The notes under the pieces: generated by a model | Databases searched by the model: none | What the model was told of the DNA's origin: nothing | Seen by the model: the letters and a program-made list of their open reading frames with translations, nothing else | Made by a program: the position numbers and the translations under genes | In this document: in pieces, positions 25,584 through 35,149 of the stretch | Numbering within the stretch: the stretch's first letter is position 1 | Layout of the letters: each line of letters begins with the position of its first letter | From: DATBGO01 sp963840095 | GTDB taxonomy: Bacteria; Actinomycetota; Actinomycetes; Streptosporangiales; Streptosporangiaceae | Direction: 5' to 3' | Assembly (NCBI GenBank): GCA_963840095.1 | Contig: CAWIXN010000013.1 | Coordinates: 558,001-622,000 of the forward strand | DNA length: 64,000 bases

Positions 25584-27056
25584 TCATTCACCTTCGCTTT
25601 CGCCCGGCCAAAGTGGCCGTAGCGGCGGATGCCCGGGGGGCAGCCGCTCCAGACGCTCCCGCCGGTAGCGGGCCGCGGCGGGGCTGCGGTGCCGCCCCGA
25701 CTCCTGGCCCGCCGCGCGATCCGACGGGCGGCCCGACCAGAACCGATGCCCGGCGGGCAGATGGCCCGCCTCCTGCAGCGCCAGGTGCAGCTGCCACCAC
25801 CACATCACCGCGCCGATCCAGGTCGCGACGGCGGCGCCGTCCACCGTCCCCTGTGCTCCGCCGAGGACCGTCCCGATCAGGCCACAGCCGAGGAAGGCGA
25901 CCGATGCCACGATCATCGCGCGCAGGCTCCGCCGCGCGGCCCCCAGGGCGTGCAGGCCCGCGGTGGCGCCGGCCGACACGCACGCGCCGAGGACGGAGAT
26001 GGTGAGCGGCAGCACCAGCGGGTACGTCGGCCGCCAGATCGAGCCGAGCAGCCAGTCCCCGAGCCCTCTCGGCAGCGCGACCAGCAGCACTACGCCCCAG
26101 GCGAGCCCCGCCACCGCGAGCCCGCCGCCCACCAGCAGGCAGAACTTCCGCAGGTCGGTCGGCGAGCGGCGCAGGACCCGGGCGGCCTCCGGCACGGTGA
26201 CCAGGGACATGCCCATGAAGATGACCAGGAACGGCCCCATCAGCGAGTTGGCGGCCTGCACGTAGCCGACCGCGGCCAGCCCCACGATGAGGCCGACACC
26301 GTAGCTACGCAGCTGGCCCGCTCCGCTGTTCGAGGTGTTCTCCAGCAGGTAGCGGGGCCCGAGATCACGATGCTCAGACACCCACCCCCACGAGGCTGAC
26401 AGCCGGGGGACAACCCGGGCCTGCAGCGGCCCGACGGCTGCCGCGACGGCCGCCGCCGCGCCCCACACCAGGACGAACGAGAACACGTTCGCGTGACCAG
26501 TCACCTTCAGGAGGACCAGCGCGGGAACGAGCACCACCGTCCAGACGGTGTCGTTGAGGAAGGCCTGGCTTCCGCGGCCGAGCGCGAAGAAGGCATACCG
26601 CCAGCTGTCCTGCAGCAGGAGCCCGGGCAGCGTGAGCCCGAGCGCGAGGAAGGCGCCCCGGGCCGTGCCGTCCAGCAGCGCGGCCACGGCCAGCACGCAG
26701 GCACCGGACGCCAGGCCCACCACCGCGGCCGTCCCGGTGCAGCGCGCGACGGCCTGCCGCCAGGTCGGGAGGTCCGCGGCGCTGAACCTGACCATCAGCG
26801 GGTCGGTGGCCAGGCCGCGCGAGGCGTTCAGCGCGAACGAGTAGGTCACGTAGGCCAGGCTGAAGGCGCCGAACTGCGTGGCCCCGAGGGTGCGGGCCAC
26901 GTAGATGGCCATCGCGAAGTTGGACAGGCTGGACATGCCCTGATCCGCGACACCCCAGCCCAGGCGGCGGACCCGCTGGCCCTGCAGCCGCCAGAAGTCC
27001 GCTATCCGCGACGCGCCAGGCCACGTCCCGGTCCGGGCGCCTGCTTCAGCCGCCAT
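25584..27056 (-). CDS. Polysaccharide flippase-like membrane protein (Wzx type)
   Basis: This 490-residue protein has about 12-14 hydrophobic segments spread over residues 30-430 and a charged Arg-rich tail of about 55 residues. Features such as SSLSNFAMAIYVARTLGATQFGAFSLAY at the first helix pair, shown here as LGATQFGAFSLAY, are typical of the polysaccharide transport family. It would flip the lipid-linked repeat unit across the membrane. It is the only flippase candidate in the locus, and its polymerase partner lies at 40324 in the divergent operon. Confidence 0.85.
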   Translation of the reverse strand: MAAEAGARTGTWPGASRIADFWRLQGQRVRRLGWGVADQGMSSLSNFAMAIYVARTLGATQFGAFSLAYVTYSFALNASRGLATDPLMVRFSAADLPTWRQAVARCTGTAAVVGLASGACVLAVAALLDGTARGAFLALGLTLPGLLLQDSWRYAFFALGRGSQAFLNDTVWTVVLVPALVLLKVTGHANVFSFVLVWGAAAAVAAAVGPLQARVVPRLSASWGWVSEHRDLGPRYLLENTSNSGAGQLRSYGVGLIVGLAAVGYVQAANSLMGPFLVIFMGMSLVTVPEAARVLRRSPTDLRKFCLLVGGGLAVAGLAWGVVLLVALPRGLGDWLLGSIWRPTYPLVLPLTISVLGACVSAGATAGLHALGAARRSLRAMIVASVAFLGCGLIGTVLGGAQGTVDGAAVATWIGAVMWWWQLHLALQEAGHLPAGHRFWSGRPSDRAAGQESGRHRSPAAARYRRERLERLPPGHPPLRPLWPGESEGE

Positions 27057-27109
27057 ACATAACGCCCGGAGCGGTGACCGTCACGCGAGGCACCCGGGCG
27101 GCACCGGCA

Positions 27110-28186
27110 TCAGTGAGCCTCTTGCATGGCGCGCGTGCCGGGCGGCGGGAACGGCCCGCTGGTCTGCCTGCGGAGCATCTCGTCGAGGAGGCCGGCCGAC
27201 AGCAGCTCGCGGATCCTGCGCAGCCGCACGAACCGCGAGGAGGTGAAGTCGTCGTAGGTCAGCCCGTGGGCGGCGTAGGCCGCCGCGAGCTCGTCGACCC
27301 CTTCTCGCACGCTCCAGCGCAGCTGGAGGTCGGGGAAGGTCTCGTTCAGCTTGGAGAAGTCGACCCGGTAATTACGCAGGTCCGGCCCGGCGCCTTCGGC
27401 GAACGACAGCTTCGATCCGGGCACCGCGTCACGCACCATCTCGGCGATCTCGCGGACCTGGACGTTGTCGGCCGGGCGGCCGACGTTGAACGCCTGGTCG
27501 TGCACCAGTTCCCGCGGTGCCTGCAGCGCGGCCAGGAACGCCCGGCAGATGTCCTCCACGTGCACCAGCGGCCGCCACGGCGACCCGTCGCTCTCCAGGC
27601 GCACCTCTCCGGCCGTCACCGCCACCGCGGTGAGGTTGTTGACCACGATGTCGAGCCGCAGCCGGGGCGAGGCGCCATAGGCGGTGGCGTTACGAAGGTA
27701 GGTCGGGCTGAAGTCGTCGCCGGCCAGCAGCGAGAGCTCGCGCTCGGCGCTCACCTTGGCCTCGCCGTACGGGGTGACGGGGAACAGGTCGGCTTCCTCG
27801 CCGACCGCGTCCGACCCGGCCGCGCCGTACAGGCTGCACGACGAGGCGAACAGGAAGCGGTCGACTCCGGCCTGCCGGGCAGCCCGGGCCAGCCGCAGGG
27901 TCCCCTCCAGGTTCACCGAGTACGTCGCGGCCGGGTTCAGGTCGCCCAGCGGGTCATTGGACAGCGCCGCCAGGCATACCACCGCGTCGTAGGAGGCCAG
28001 CTGCCCAGCGCTGGCTTCCCTGGTGTCGCACGGCACCCGCGCACCGATGTCCTCCGGGCCGGGGCCGAGGTCGCAGCCCTCATACAGGCCGAGGTCCAGC
28101 CCGTCGGCCTGGTGCCCCGCCGCGCGCAGGAACGGAACCATGACGGCCCCGATGTAGCCGCGATCACCAGCAACCAGAACCCTCAT
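27110..28186 (-). CDS. NAD-dependent nucleotide-sugar epimerase/dehydratase (extended SDR)
   Basis: This 358-residue protein has an N-terminal Rossmann motif GDRGYIG (usually GGxGYIG), a catalytic Ser in FASSCSLYG and the YxxxK pair in TPYGEAKVSAE. The C-terminal substrate domain has RPLVHVEDICRAFLAAL. It is the first gene of the minus-strand run and faces the AlgD-like gene across a 296-base divergent promoter region. The sugar acted on cannot be told. Confidence 0.88.
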   Translation of the reverse strand: MRVLVAGDRGYIGAVMVPFLRAAGHQADGLDLGLYEGCDLGPGPEDIGARVPCDTREASAGQLASYDAVVCLAALSNDPLGDLNPAATYSVNLEGTLRLARAARQAGVDRFLFASSCSLYGAAGSDAVGEEADLFPVTPYGEAKVSAERELSLLAGDDFSPTYLRNATAYGASPRLRLDIVVNNLTAVAVTAGEVRLESDGSPWRPLVHVEDICRAFLAALQAPRELVHDQAFNVGRPADNVQVREIAEMVRDAVPGSKLSFAEGAGPDLRNYRVDFSKLNETFPDLQLRWSVREGVDELAAAYAAHGLTYDDFTSSRFVRLRRIRELLSAGLLDEMLRRQTSGPFPPPGTRAMQEAH

Positions 28187-28482
28187 CGCTTACCCCACAA
28201 CCTTTCAGATCGGCCGGACCCGGGCGGCCAGACCACCCGCAACCCACAAGACCCGACGCGGTCAGGTCCTGATACAAACCGGACCACGAATTTCAGGCCA
28301 GATCCCTTAGTTCGTTACGTTTAGCATCTCCTATATTACTGTGAGTAACCATATCTCATCTCTTGCCAAGATCTCGGCCTTAGGACGCATTTGCGGTATC
28401 ACAGCCGCCCTCTCGGCGCTCATATGCGCACACGCTCTCTGGCACGAGCGGGTCGGGCAGCGAGTCCAAGTCAGGTGATGTG
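28187..28482. promoter_or_regulatory. Divergent promoter region of the two EPS arms
   Basis: This 296-base region between divergent operons has a distinctly A/T-rich core at 28305-28375, the best place for promoters of both arms. GTTAC and GTAAC occur about 30 bases apart within it, too little for a firm operator call. An AGGTGATG ribosome site precedes the plus-strand start. Confidence 0.5.
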
Positions 28483-29805
28483 ATGAAGGTAGCGGTGGTC
28501 GGCCTTGGCTACGTCGGCACGGTGACGGCGGCCTGCATGGCCGCCAACGGCCATGACGTCTGGGGAGTCGACGTCGACGCCGTCAAGGTTGATGAGATCA
28601 GGGCCGGGCGAAGCCCGGTGGCCGAGCCGGGCCTGGATGCGCTCGTCGCGCAGGGAGCGGCCGGCGGAACCTTGACCGCGACCACGTCGTGCGTCGATGC
28701 TCTCGACCGCGCTGACGTGTCGCTCGTGTGCGTCGGGACGCCGTCCACGGCCCGCGGCGGCACGGACCTGACCTTTATCAGGCGTGCCGTGGACGACATC
28801 GTGGCGGCACTGCGGGTTGTGAGGCCGCCCGCGTCGGGGCACCACAGCGTGGTTATCCGCAGCACCGTGCCCCCCGGGACGGTCGAGGAGATGGTGGCCC
28901 CGGCCCTAGCCGATGGCCTGGCGGGCACCGACGTGGCCGTCGGCGCCGCGATGTGCCCGGAGTTCCTGCGGGAGGGCACCGGGATCGCCGACTTCTACGC
29001 CTCGCCGTTCGTGGTCGTCGGGACCGCCGACCACCGCGTCGCGCAGACCGTCACCAGCCTGCTCAGCTTCCTCGATGAGCCGGTGCGGGTGGTCGACGTC
29101 CGGGTGGCCGAGGCGCTCAAGTACGCGTGCAACGCGTTCCACGCGACCAAGGTCTCCTTCGCCAACGAGGTGTCCCGGCTGTTCCGGCTGCTGCGCGTCG
29201 ATTCCCGCGAGGTCATGTCCCTGTTCTGCGAGGACCGGGTCCTGAACGTCTCGTCCGCCTACCTGCGCCCCGGCTTCGCCTTCGGCGGGTCCTGCCTGCC
29301 CAAGGATCTCCGGTCCCTGCTCCACCTGGCCCGGATCAACGGCGCGGACCTGCCGCTGCTGGCGGGCGCGCTGGCCACGAACGAGCTGGTGATCAACCAG
29401 GCCGTGGAACGCGTCCTGCAGTGCGACGCCCGTACCGTGGCCCTGCTCGGCCTGAGCTTCAAGATGAACACCGATGACCTGCGGGAGAGCCCGAATGTGG
29501 AGCTGGCCGAGCGGTTGCTCGGCAAGGGCTACGACGTCCGCATCTACGACCCGATCGTTAACCCGGCCCGCCTGATCGGCGCCAACCGCCGCCATGTCGA
29601 GGCGAAGCTGCCCCACCTGGGCCGGCTGCTCGCCCACGAGCCTGGCGAGGCGCTGCTCGGCGCCGACGTCGCGATCGTCTCCTCCACCGACCACGCGGTC
29701 CTGGACGCGCTGCTGGCGAGCCGGCCGCGGCACCTGATCGACCTGACCGGGCGGCTGGGCAGCGAGGTGGAAGCGCTCCACGGCTACGAGGGGCTGGGCT
29801 GGTGA
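28483..29805 (+). CDS. Nucleotide-sugar 6-dehydrogenase, GDP-mannose dehydrogenase (AlgD)-like
   Basis: This 440-residue protein has an N-terminal NAD fold (VAVVGLGYVGTVTAACM), a middle dimerisation part with EALKYACNAFHATKVSFANE, and a catalytic Cys near residue 271 in FAFGGSCLPKDLRSL. That wording is closer to AlgD-type GDP-mannose dehydrogenases than to UDP-glucose dehydrogenases (GFGGSCFPKD). It would oxidise the sugar C6 to a uronic acid and so give the polymer carboxyl groups. It opens the right-hand operon and its stop overlaps the next start (GTGA). Substrate remains an inference. Confidence 0.87.
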   Translation: MKVAVVGLGYVGTVTAACMAANGHDVWGVDVDAVKVDEIRAGRSPVAEPGLDALVAQGAAGGTLTATTSCVDALDRADVSLVCVGTPSTARGGTDLTFIRRAVDDIVAALRVVRPPASGHHSVVIRSTVPPGTVEEMVAPALADGLAGTDVAVGAAMCPEFLREGTGIADFYASPFVVVGTADHRVAQTVTSLLSFLDEPVRVVDVRVAEALKYACNAFHATKVSFANEVSRLFRLLRVDSREVMSLFCEDRVLNVSSAYLRPGFAFGGSCLPKDLRSLLHLARINGADLPLLAGALATNELVINQAVERVLQCDARTVALLGLSFKMNTDDLRESPNVELAERLLGKGYDVRIYDPIVNPARLIGANRRHVEAKLPHLGRLLAHEPGEALLGADVAIVSSTDHAVLDALLASRPRHLIDLTGRLGSEVEALHGYEGLGW

Positions 29806-31013
29806 CCCGCGTCCTGATCATCGTCCAGAACCTGCCGGTGCCCTTCGACCGGCGGGTGTGGCTTGAGTGCCGGGCGCTGGTCGCAGCCGGCCATCAGGTC
29901 TGCGTCGTGTGCCCCAAGGGCAAGGGCGACCCGGCCTACCAGGTCGTGGACTCGGTCGAGCTGTACAAGTACCGGCCGTACGCGCCCGGGGGCAGCAAGG
30001 TCGGCTTCGTCACCGAGTACGTCTACTCCTTCCTCGCCACGGCGCGGCTGACCCTCAAGGCCAGGCGGTCCGGAAGGTTCGCCGTGCTGCAGGCCTGCAA
30101 TCCGCCCGATATCTTCTGGCCGATCGCCCTGGCCCTGCGCGGCCTCGACGGCACATCGTTCGTGTTCGACCACCACGACCTGTGCCCCGAGCTGTATGAG
30201 TCACGTTTCCCTGACGGCCCGAGGCTGCCCTACAAGGCGCTGCGGGCGCTCGAGCGCCGGACGCACCGGACGGCGAACCATGTCATCTCCACCAACGACT
30301 CCTACCGGGACGTCGCGGTCACCCGGAGCGGCAAGTCGGCCAGCGATGTCACGGTGGTCCGTACCGGCCCGGACCCGGCGCTGCTGCGGCGCGGCCCGTC
30401 CTACCCCGAGCTGCGCCGCGGCCGCAAGTTCCTGGCCGCCTACATCGGCGTGATGGGGCCGCAGGACGGCGTCGATTACATCCTGCGGGCCGCCGACGTC
30501 GTGGTGCACAAGCTCGGCCGCGACGACATCGCGTTCACACTGATCGGCTCGGGCGACTGCTTCGACGACCTGGTGGCCCTGCGCGACGAGCTAGGCCTGG
30601 CCGGTCACGTGGAATTCACCGGCCGGGCGCCTGATGAGCTCGTCACGCGCATCCTGTCCACGGCGGACGTGGGCCTGTCACCAGACCCCAAGAACCCGCT
30701 GAACGACGTGTCCACGATGAACAAGTCGATGGAGTACATGGCCTTCGAGCTGCCCGTGGTCGCCTTCGACCTGCGCGAGACCCGCGTTTCCCTGGCCGAC
30801 GCCGCGGTGTACGTCAGGCCCAACGACGTCGCCGACTACGCCGAGGCCATCGTGGACCTCCTGGACGACGAGCCCAGGCGCGCCCGGCTCGGGAAGCTGG
30901 GCCGGGCCCGGGTGGAGCAAAAGCTGGCCTGGAGCCACCAGGAGCGCGCCTATCTCGACGTCTACCGGCGGCTGCTCGGGGACGGCCAGGTCCTCGAGCG
31001 GACCGGGGGCTGA
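29802..31013 (+). CDS. Glycosyltransferase family 4
   Basis: This 403-residue protein has a GT-B fold: an N-terminal acceptor domain starting with a hydrophobic strand and VPFDRRVWLECRALVAAGHQV, and a C-terminal donor domain with FLAAYIGVMGPQDGVDYIL, FTLIGSGDC and NKSMEYMAFELPVVAFD. It would extend the lipid-linked repeat. GTG start, overlapping the dehydrogenase stop, and followed directly by the AsnB gene. Confidence 0.9.
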   Translation: MTRVLIIVQNLPVPFDRRVWLECRALVAAGHQVCVVCPKGKGDPAYQVVDSVELYKYRPYAPGGSKVGFVTEYVYSFLATARLTLKARRSGRFAVLQACNPPDIFWPIALALRGLDGTSFVFDHHDLCPELYESRFPDGPRLPYKALRALERRTHRTANHVISTNDSYRDVAVTRSGKSASDVTVVRTGPDPALLRRGPSYPELRRGRKFLAAYIGVMGPQDGVDYILRAADVVVHKLGRDDIAFTLIGSGDCFDDLVALRDELGLAGHVEFTGRAPDELVTRILSTADVGLSPDPKNPLNDVSTMNKSMEYMAFELPVVAFDLRETRVSLADAAVYVRPNDVADYAEAIVDLLDDEPRRARLGKLGRARVEQKLAWSHQERAYLDVYRRLLGDGQVLERTGG

Positions 31014-31014
31014 G

Positions 31015-32925
31015 GTGTGCGGGATTGCTGGGTGCTACCAGCAGGCGGACGGGCAGAAGCTGGTCCACGTCATGATCGACCGGATCGCGCATCGCGGGCC
31101 GGACGCGACCGGGACCTGGAGCCATGAGGACGACCGGGTGGCCGTGCAGCTCGGCCACCGGCGCCTGTCGATCATCGACCTCAGTGCCGCGGCTGATCAG
31201 CCGCTGTCCAAGGACGGGCTGACGCTCATCTACAACGGCGAGCTGTACAACTACCGGGAGCTGCGGGCGGAGCTGACGGCCCGCGGCACCCGGTTCACCA
31301 CCAGCTCGGACACCGAGGTCGTGCTCGAGGCCTGGCGGTCGTGGGGACCCGCGGCGCTGCGCAGGTTCCGCGGCATGTTCGCGCTCGCCCTGCTCGATGA
31401 GGCCACCGGTGAGCTCGTCCTGGCGCGTGACCCGCTCGGCATCAAGCCGCTGTACTACCTCCCGCGCGGCGATGGCGTGGTCTTCGCCTCGGAGCTGAAG
31501 GCACTGGTGGCCGCGGTCGGCTCCGAGCTGCGGATGGAGCCGGGTGCCCTGGTGGCATCGATGCTGTACTACTGGCTGCCCGAGCAGCGGTGCGCGATCG
31601 ACCGCGTGCGCAAGCTTCCGGGCGGCTCGTGGGCCAGGTTCCGTCCCGACGGCACCTTCGCCCTCCAGCACTACTGGCGCATCGCGGACGTGGCGGCGCA
31701 GGCCGCGGCCGGGCCGGAGGCCGACCTGGGCCAGGTGATCGAGGAATCGGTCGCCGCCCACATGGTGTCCGACGTGCCGGTGTCCAGCTTCCTGTCCGGC
31801 GGCCTCGACTCCAGCATCGTCACCGTGCTGGCCCACCAGGCCGACTCCGGCATCGACGCGTACACGATCGCCTTCCGTCCCGAGGATCAGCGGCTCGAGG
31901 CCATGCCCGACGACGCCGTCTACGCCAGGAAGGTCGCGGCGCGCTACGGGATCGGCCTGCACGAGATCGAGATCTCACCCGACATCGTCGGCCTGCTGCC
32001 CCGCATCGTCGACGTGCTTGACGAGCCGATCGGTGATCCGGCCGCGATCAACACGCTGCTCATGTGCGAGGCGGCCCGCGAGCGCGGGGTCAAGGTGATC
32101 CTGTCCGGGATGGGCGCCGACGAGTTTTTCGGCGGCTACCGCAAGCATCTGGCGTGCGTCCTGGCCGGGAGATACGGCCGGTCGCCGCGCATCCCGCGGG
32201 CGCTGGCGCGCTCTGCGGTCGACCGGCTGCCGGTGAGCGTGCACGGGCGTGGCCTGCGTTATGCCCGGTGGGCGAAGCGCTTCCTGACCTTCGCCGAGCT
32301 GCCAGAGGAGCCGCGGTTCCGCCGCAGCTACACGCTGTATGACCCAGGGGAGCTGGCCGCCCTGCTCAGCCCGGACCTGGCCGGCTATGTCGGCCAGGTA
32401 GTCGGCGAGCACCGCGACGTCTACAACGACAATGCGCTGGCCGACGAGGTCAACCGGATGTGCCTGGCCGACGCGCGCATGTTCCTGCCGGGCCTGAATC
32501 TCGCCTATACCGACCGGGCGAGCATGGCCGCCTCCGTCGAGGTGCGCGTCCCGTTCGTGGACCCGGTCGTGGCGCAGGCGGCGTTCTCCTTCGCGGGCAG
32601 CGCGAAGATCCGGCGGCGGCAGGGCAAGGTCGCGCTCAAGCGGGCGGCGGAGAGCTGGCTGCCGCGCGAGATCGTGTACCGGCCCAAGGCCTCCTTCAGT
32701 GTCCCGCTCCGGGCCTGGGTCCGCGGCGACCTGCGCGAGGTCATCGGCGATGTGCTGGTCGGCGGCGAGCTCGTGGAGTCGGGGATGGTGCGCAGGGAGC
32801 CGCTGCTGCAGCTCATCGCCGACGAGCAGGCCGGCCGCGAGGACCGGTCCAAGCAGATATGGCAGCTGCTGACGCTGGAGCTGTGGTACCGCCACGCACA
32901 GTCCATGGGCGTGGCGGCGGTGTGA
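31015..32925 (+). CDS. AsnB-type glutamine amidotransferase
   Basis: This 636-residue protein begins Met-Cys-Gly, giving the N-terminal catalytic Cys of class II amidotransferases, with HRGPDATG and IYNGELYNY in the glutaminase domain. The synthetase domain has the ATP pyrophosphatase loop SFLSGGLDSS (about 260) and SGMGADEFFGGY. The family makes asparagine, but members inside polysaccharide clusters are thought to amidate uronic acids, which fits the dehydrogenase two genes upstream. GTG start at 31015, one base after the previous stop. Confidence 0.88.
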   Translation: MCGIAGCYQQADGQKLVHVMIDRIAHRGPDATGTWSHEDDRVAVQLGHRRLSIIDLSAAADQPLSKDGLTLIYNGELYNYRELRAELTARGTRFTTSSDTEVVLEAWRSWGPAALRRFRGMFALALLDEATGELVLARDPLGIKPLYYLPRGDGVVFASELKALVAAVGSELRMEPGALVASMLYYWLPEQRCAIDRVRKLPGGSWARFRPDGTFALQHYWRIADVAAQAAAGPEADLGQVIEESVAAHMVSDVPVSSFLSGGLDSSIVTVLAHQADSGIDAYTIAFRPEDQRLEAMPDDAVYARKVAARYGIGLHEIEISPDIVGLLPRIVDVLDEPIGDPAAINTLLMCEAARERGVKVILSGMGADEFFGGYRKHLACVLAGRYGRSPRIPRALARSAVDRLPVSVHGRGLRYARWAKRFLTFAELPEEPRFRRSYTLYDPGELAALLSPDLAGYVGQVVGEHRDVYNDNALADEVNRMCLADARMFLPGLNLAYTDRASMAASVEVRVPFVDPVVAQAAFSFAGSAKIRRRQGKVALKRAAESWLPREIVYRPKASFSVPLRAWVRGDLREVIGDVLVGGELVESGMVRREPLLQLIADEQAGREDRSKQIWQLLTLELWYRHAQSMGVAAV

Positions 32926-32974
32926 GGACACCGACGCCGCCGAACGTCCTATCCCCCGTCGACCAGGGAACCCG

Positions 32975-35149
32975 ATGAAGCAGATAGCGCAGAACTACAA
33001 GTCCGGTGAGCTGACCGTCCTCGACGTGCCGGCTCCGGTGTGCCGGCCCGGCGGCGTCCTGGTGCAGTCGCTGTTCTCGCTCATCTCCACCGGCACGGAG
33101 ATGATGAAGCTGACCGAGGCCAAGCTGTCGATGGTCGGCAAGGCACGCGCGCGGCCGGACCAGGTCCGCAAGGTCATCGACTCGGTCGCGCAGCAGGGCG
33201 CGGTGACGACCTACAAGAAGGCCATGAGCCGGCTCGACTCCTACACGCCGCTGGGCTACTCGCTGTGCGGCGTCGTGATCGAGGTCGGGGCGGGCGCCGA
33301 GGAGTTCCGGGTGGGCCAGGTCGTCGCGGCGGCCGGCAACGAGCACGCCCTGCACGCCGAGTACAACTGGATCCCGTCCAACCTGTGCGTCCCCGTCCCG
33401 CGGGGGGTCTCGCCCGAGCACGCCGCCTTCGCCACCGTCGGGGCGATCGCCATGCACGGCGTGCGCCGGGCCGAGGTCCAGCTGGGCGAGACCGCCTGCG
33501 TCATCGGCCTCGGCCTGGTCGGTCAGCTGGTGGTCAGGCTCCTGGTCGCCTCCGGCGTCCGGGTGGTCGGGCTCGACGTGATCGGCGACCGCTGCCGGCT
33601 GGCCGAGCAGGCCGGCGCGACGGCGTGCGCGGCGCCCACCGACGAGGGCCTGGAGACGCTCCGGCAGGCGCTGGCCGAGATCTCCGGCGGCCGCGGGGCA
33701 GACCACGTGATCCTGGCCGCCGGAGGATCGTCGAACGCGCCCGTGGAGACCGCCGCCAAGCTAGCCCGGGACCGCGCGCGGGTCGTCGACATCGGCAAGA
33801 CACAGCTCGACCTGCCCTGGAACGCCTACTACGACAAGGAACTCGAGGTCCGTTTCTCGCGCTCCTATGGCCCTGGCCGCTACGACGACCGCTACGAGCT
33901 GGAGGGCATCGACTACCCGGCGGGCTACGTCCGCTGGACCGAGCGGCGCAACCTCGAGTGCTTCCTCGACCTGCTGGCCGGCAAGGAGATCGAGGTGGAG
34001 TCGCTCGTGTCGGGCGTCTTCCCGATGGAGCGCGCGACCGCCGTCTACAGCGATCTCGCCTCGGGCGCGCTGGCCGCGGTCGGGGTCCTGCTCGCCTACC
34101 CCGAGCGCCCCTCCGACAGCCAGCCGCCCGCGGTGAGCCAGCTCATCGTCTCGAGCGGCCGCCCGGCCGCGGCCCGCGGCACCGGCGGCCAGCAGCTGGC
34201 GATCGGGTTCATCGGCGCGGGCAGCTACGCCTCGTCGATGCTGCTGCCCCACCTGGCCAAGCTCAGCGCCGCCCGGCTGGCCCACGTCGCGACGAACCGC
34301 TCGCTGTCGGCGGTGAACGCCCAGCGGCGGTTCGGCTTCACGACCGCCTCGACCAGCGCCGCCGCGGTGCTCGACGACGAGTCGCTGGACGCGATCTTCA
34401 TCGTGACGCGCCACCACACCCACGCCGACCTGGTCTGCCGGGCGCTGGAGACCGGGAAGGCCGTCTTCGTCGAGAAGCCGCTCGCGCTGACCCGCGGCCA
34501 GTTGCAGCAGATCATCGACGTGATCGCCGCGACCGGCAACGACCGGCTCATGGTGGGCTTCAACCGCCGCTTCGCGCCACTGCTGGTGCAGATGAGGTCG
34601 GAGTTCGGCCAGCCGGGTGGCGGCTCGGCAGCCCGGTACCTGGTCAATGCGGGAGAGCTCGAGGCCACCAGCTGGTACCGCAACGAAGAACTCGAAGGAT
34701 CCCGGTTCACCGGGGAAGGCGGCCATTTCATCGACACGCTCAGCTGGTGGGCGGGCAGCCTGCCCGAGGAGGTCTACGCGGCGCCCGGCTCGGAGCCAGA
34801 CGACCTGCAGGCCACCGTGCGGTTCCAGAACGGCTCGAGCGGCACCATCACCTACCTCACGACCGGCAACCGCCGCTACCCGAAGGAGACGCTCGACGTC
34901 GCGGCGGGCGGCCGGAGCGCACGACTCGACAACTTCAAGCAAGCCGCGGTCTGGGCCGGTCGGCGCCGCAAGACCATGCGATCGCGCGGCAGCCAGGACA
35001 AAGGGCAGCGGGTTGAGGTGGCGAGTTTCGTCGATGCCGTGAGGACGGGCGCCCCCATGCCCATCTCGCTGGAGTCTCTGGTCGCCACCACCAGGGCGAC
35101 GATCGCGGTGGCCGAGAGCCTGTCGAGCGGCCTTCCGGAGCGGGTGTGA
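32975..35149 (+). CDS. Bi-domain oxidoreductase: zinc-type dehydrogenase fused to Gfo/Idh/MocA
   Basis: This 724-residue protein has two enzymes in one chain. Residues 1 to about 370 form a medium-chain dehydrogenase with ACVIGLGLVGQLVVRLL. From about 405 a Gfo/Idh/MocA part has IGFIGAGSYASSMLLPHL and the catalytic EKPLALT at about 500. This fusion is often found beside heparinase-fold proteins in polysaccharide clusters. It probably converts a nucleotide sugar or its carbonyl intermediate; the substrate is unknown. Its stop overlaps the heparinase start (GTGA). Confidence 0.88.
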   Translation: MKQIAQNYKSGELTVLDVPAPVCRPGGVLVQSLFSLISTGTEMMKLTEAKLSMVGKARARPDQVRKVIDSVAQQGAVTTYKKAMSRLDSYTPLGYSLCGVVIEVGAGAEEFRVGQVVAAAGNEHALHAEYNWIPSNLCVPVPRGVSPEHAAFATVGAIAMHGVRRAEVQLGETACVIGLGLVGQLVVRLLVASGVRVVGLDVIGDRCRLAEQAGATACAAPTDEGLETLRQALAEISGGRGADHVILAAGGSSNAPVETAAKLARDRARVVDIGKTQLDLPWNAYYDKELEVRFSRSYGPGRYDDRYELEGIDYPAGYVRWTERRNLECFLDLLAGKEIEVESLVSGVFPMERATAVYSDLASGALAAVGVLLAYPERPSDSQPPAVSQLIVSSGRPAAARGTGGQQLAIGFIGAGSYASSMLLPHLAKLSAARLAHVATNRSLSAVNAQRRFGFTTASTSAAAVLDDESLDAIFIVTRHHTHADLVCRALETGKAVFVEKPLALTRGQLQQIIDVIAATGNDRLMVGFNRRFAPLLVQMRSEFGQPGGGSAARYLVNAGELEATSWYRNEELEGSRFTGEGGHFIDTLSWWAGSLPEEVYAAPGSEPDDLQATVRFQNGSSGTITYLTTGNRRYPKETLDVAAGGRSARLDNFKQAAVWAGRRRKTMRSRGSQDKGQRVEVASFVDAVRTGAPMPISLESLVATTRATIAVAESLSSGLPERV

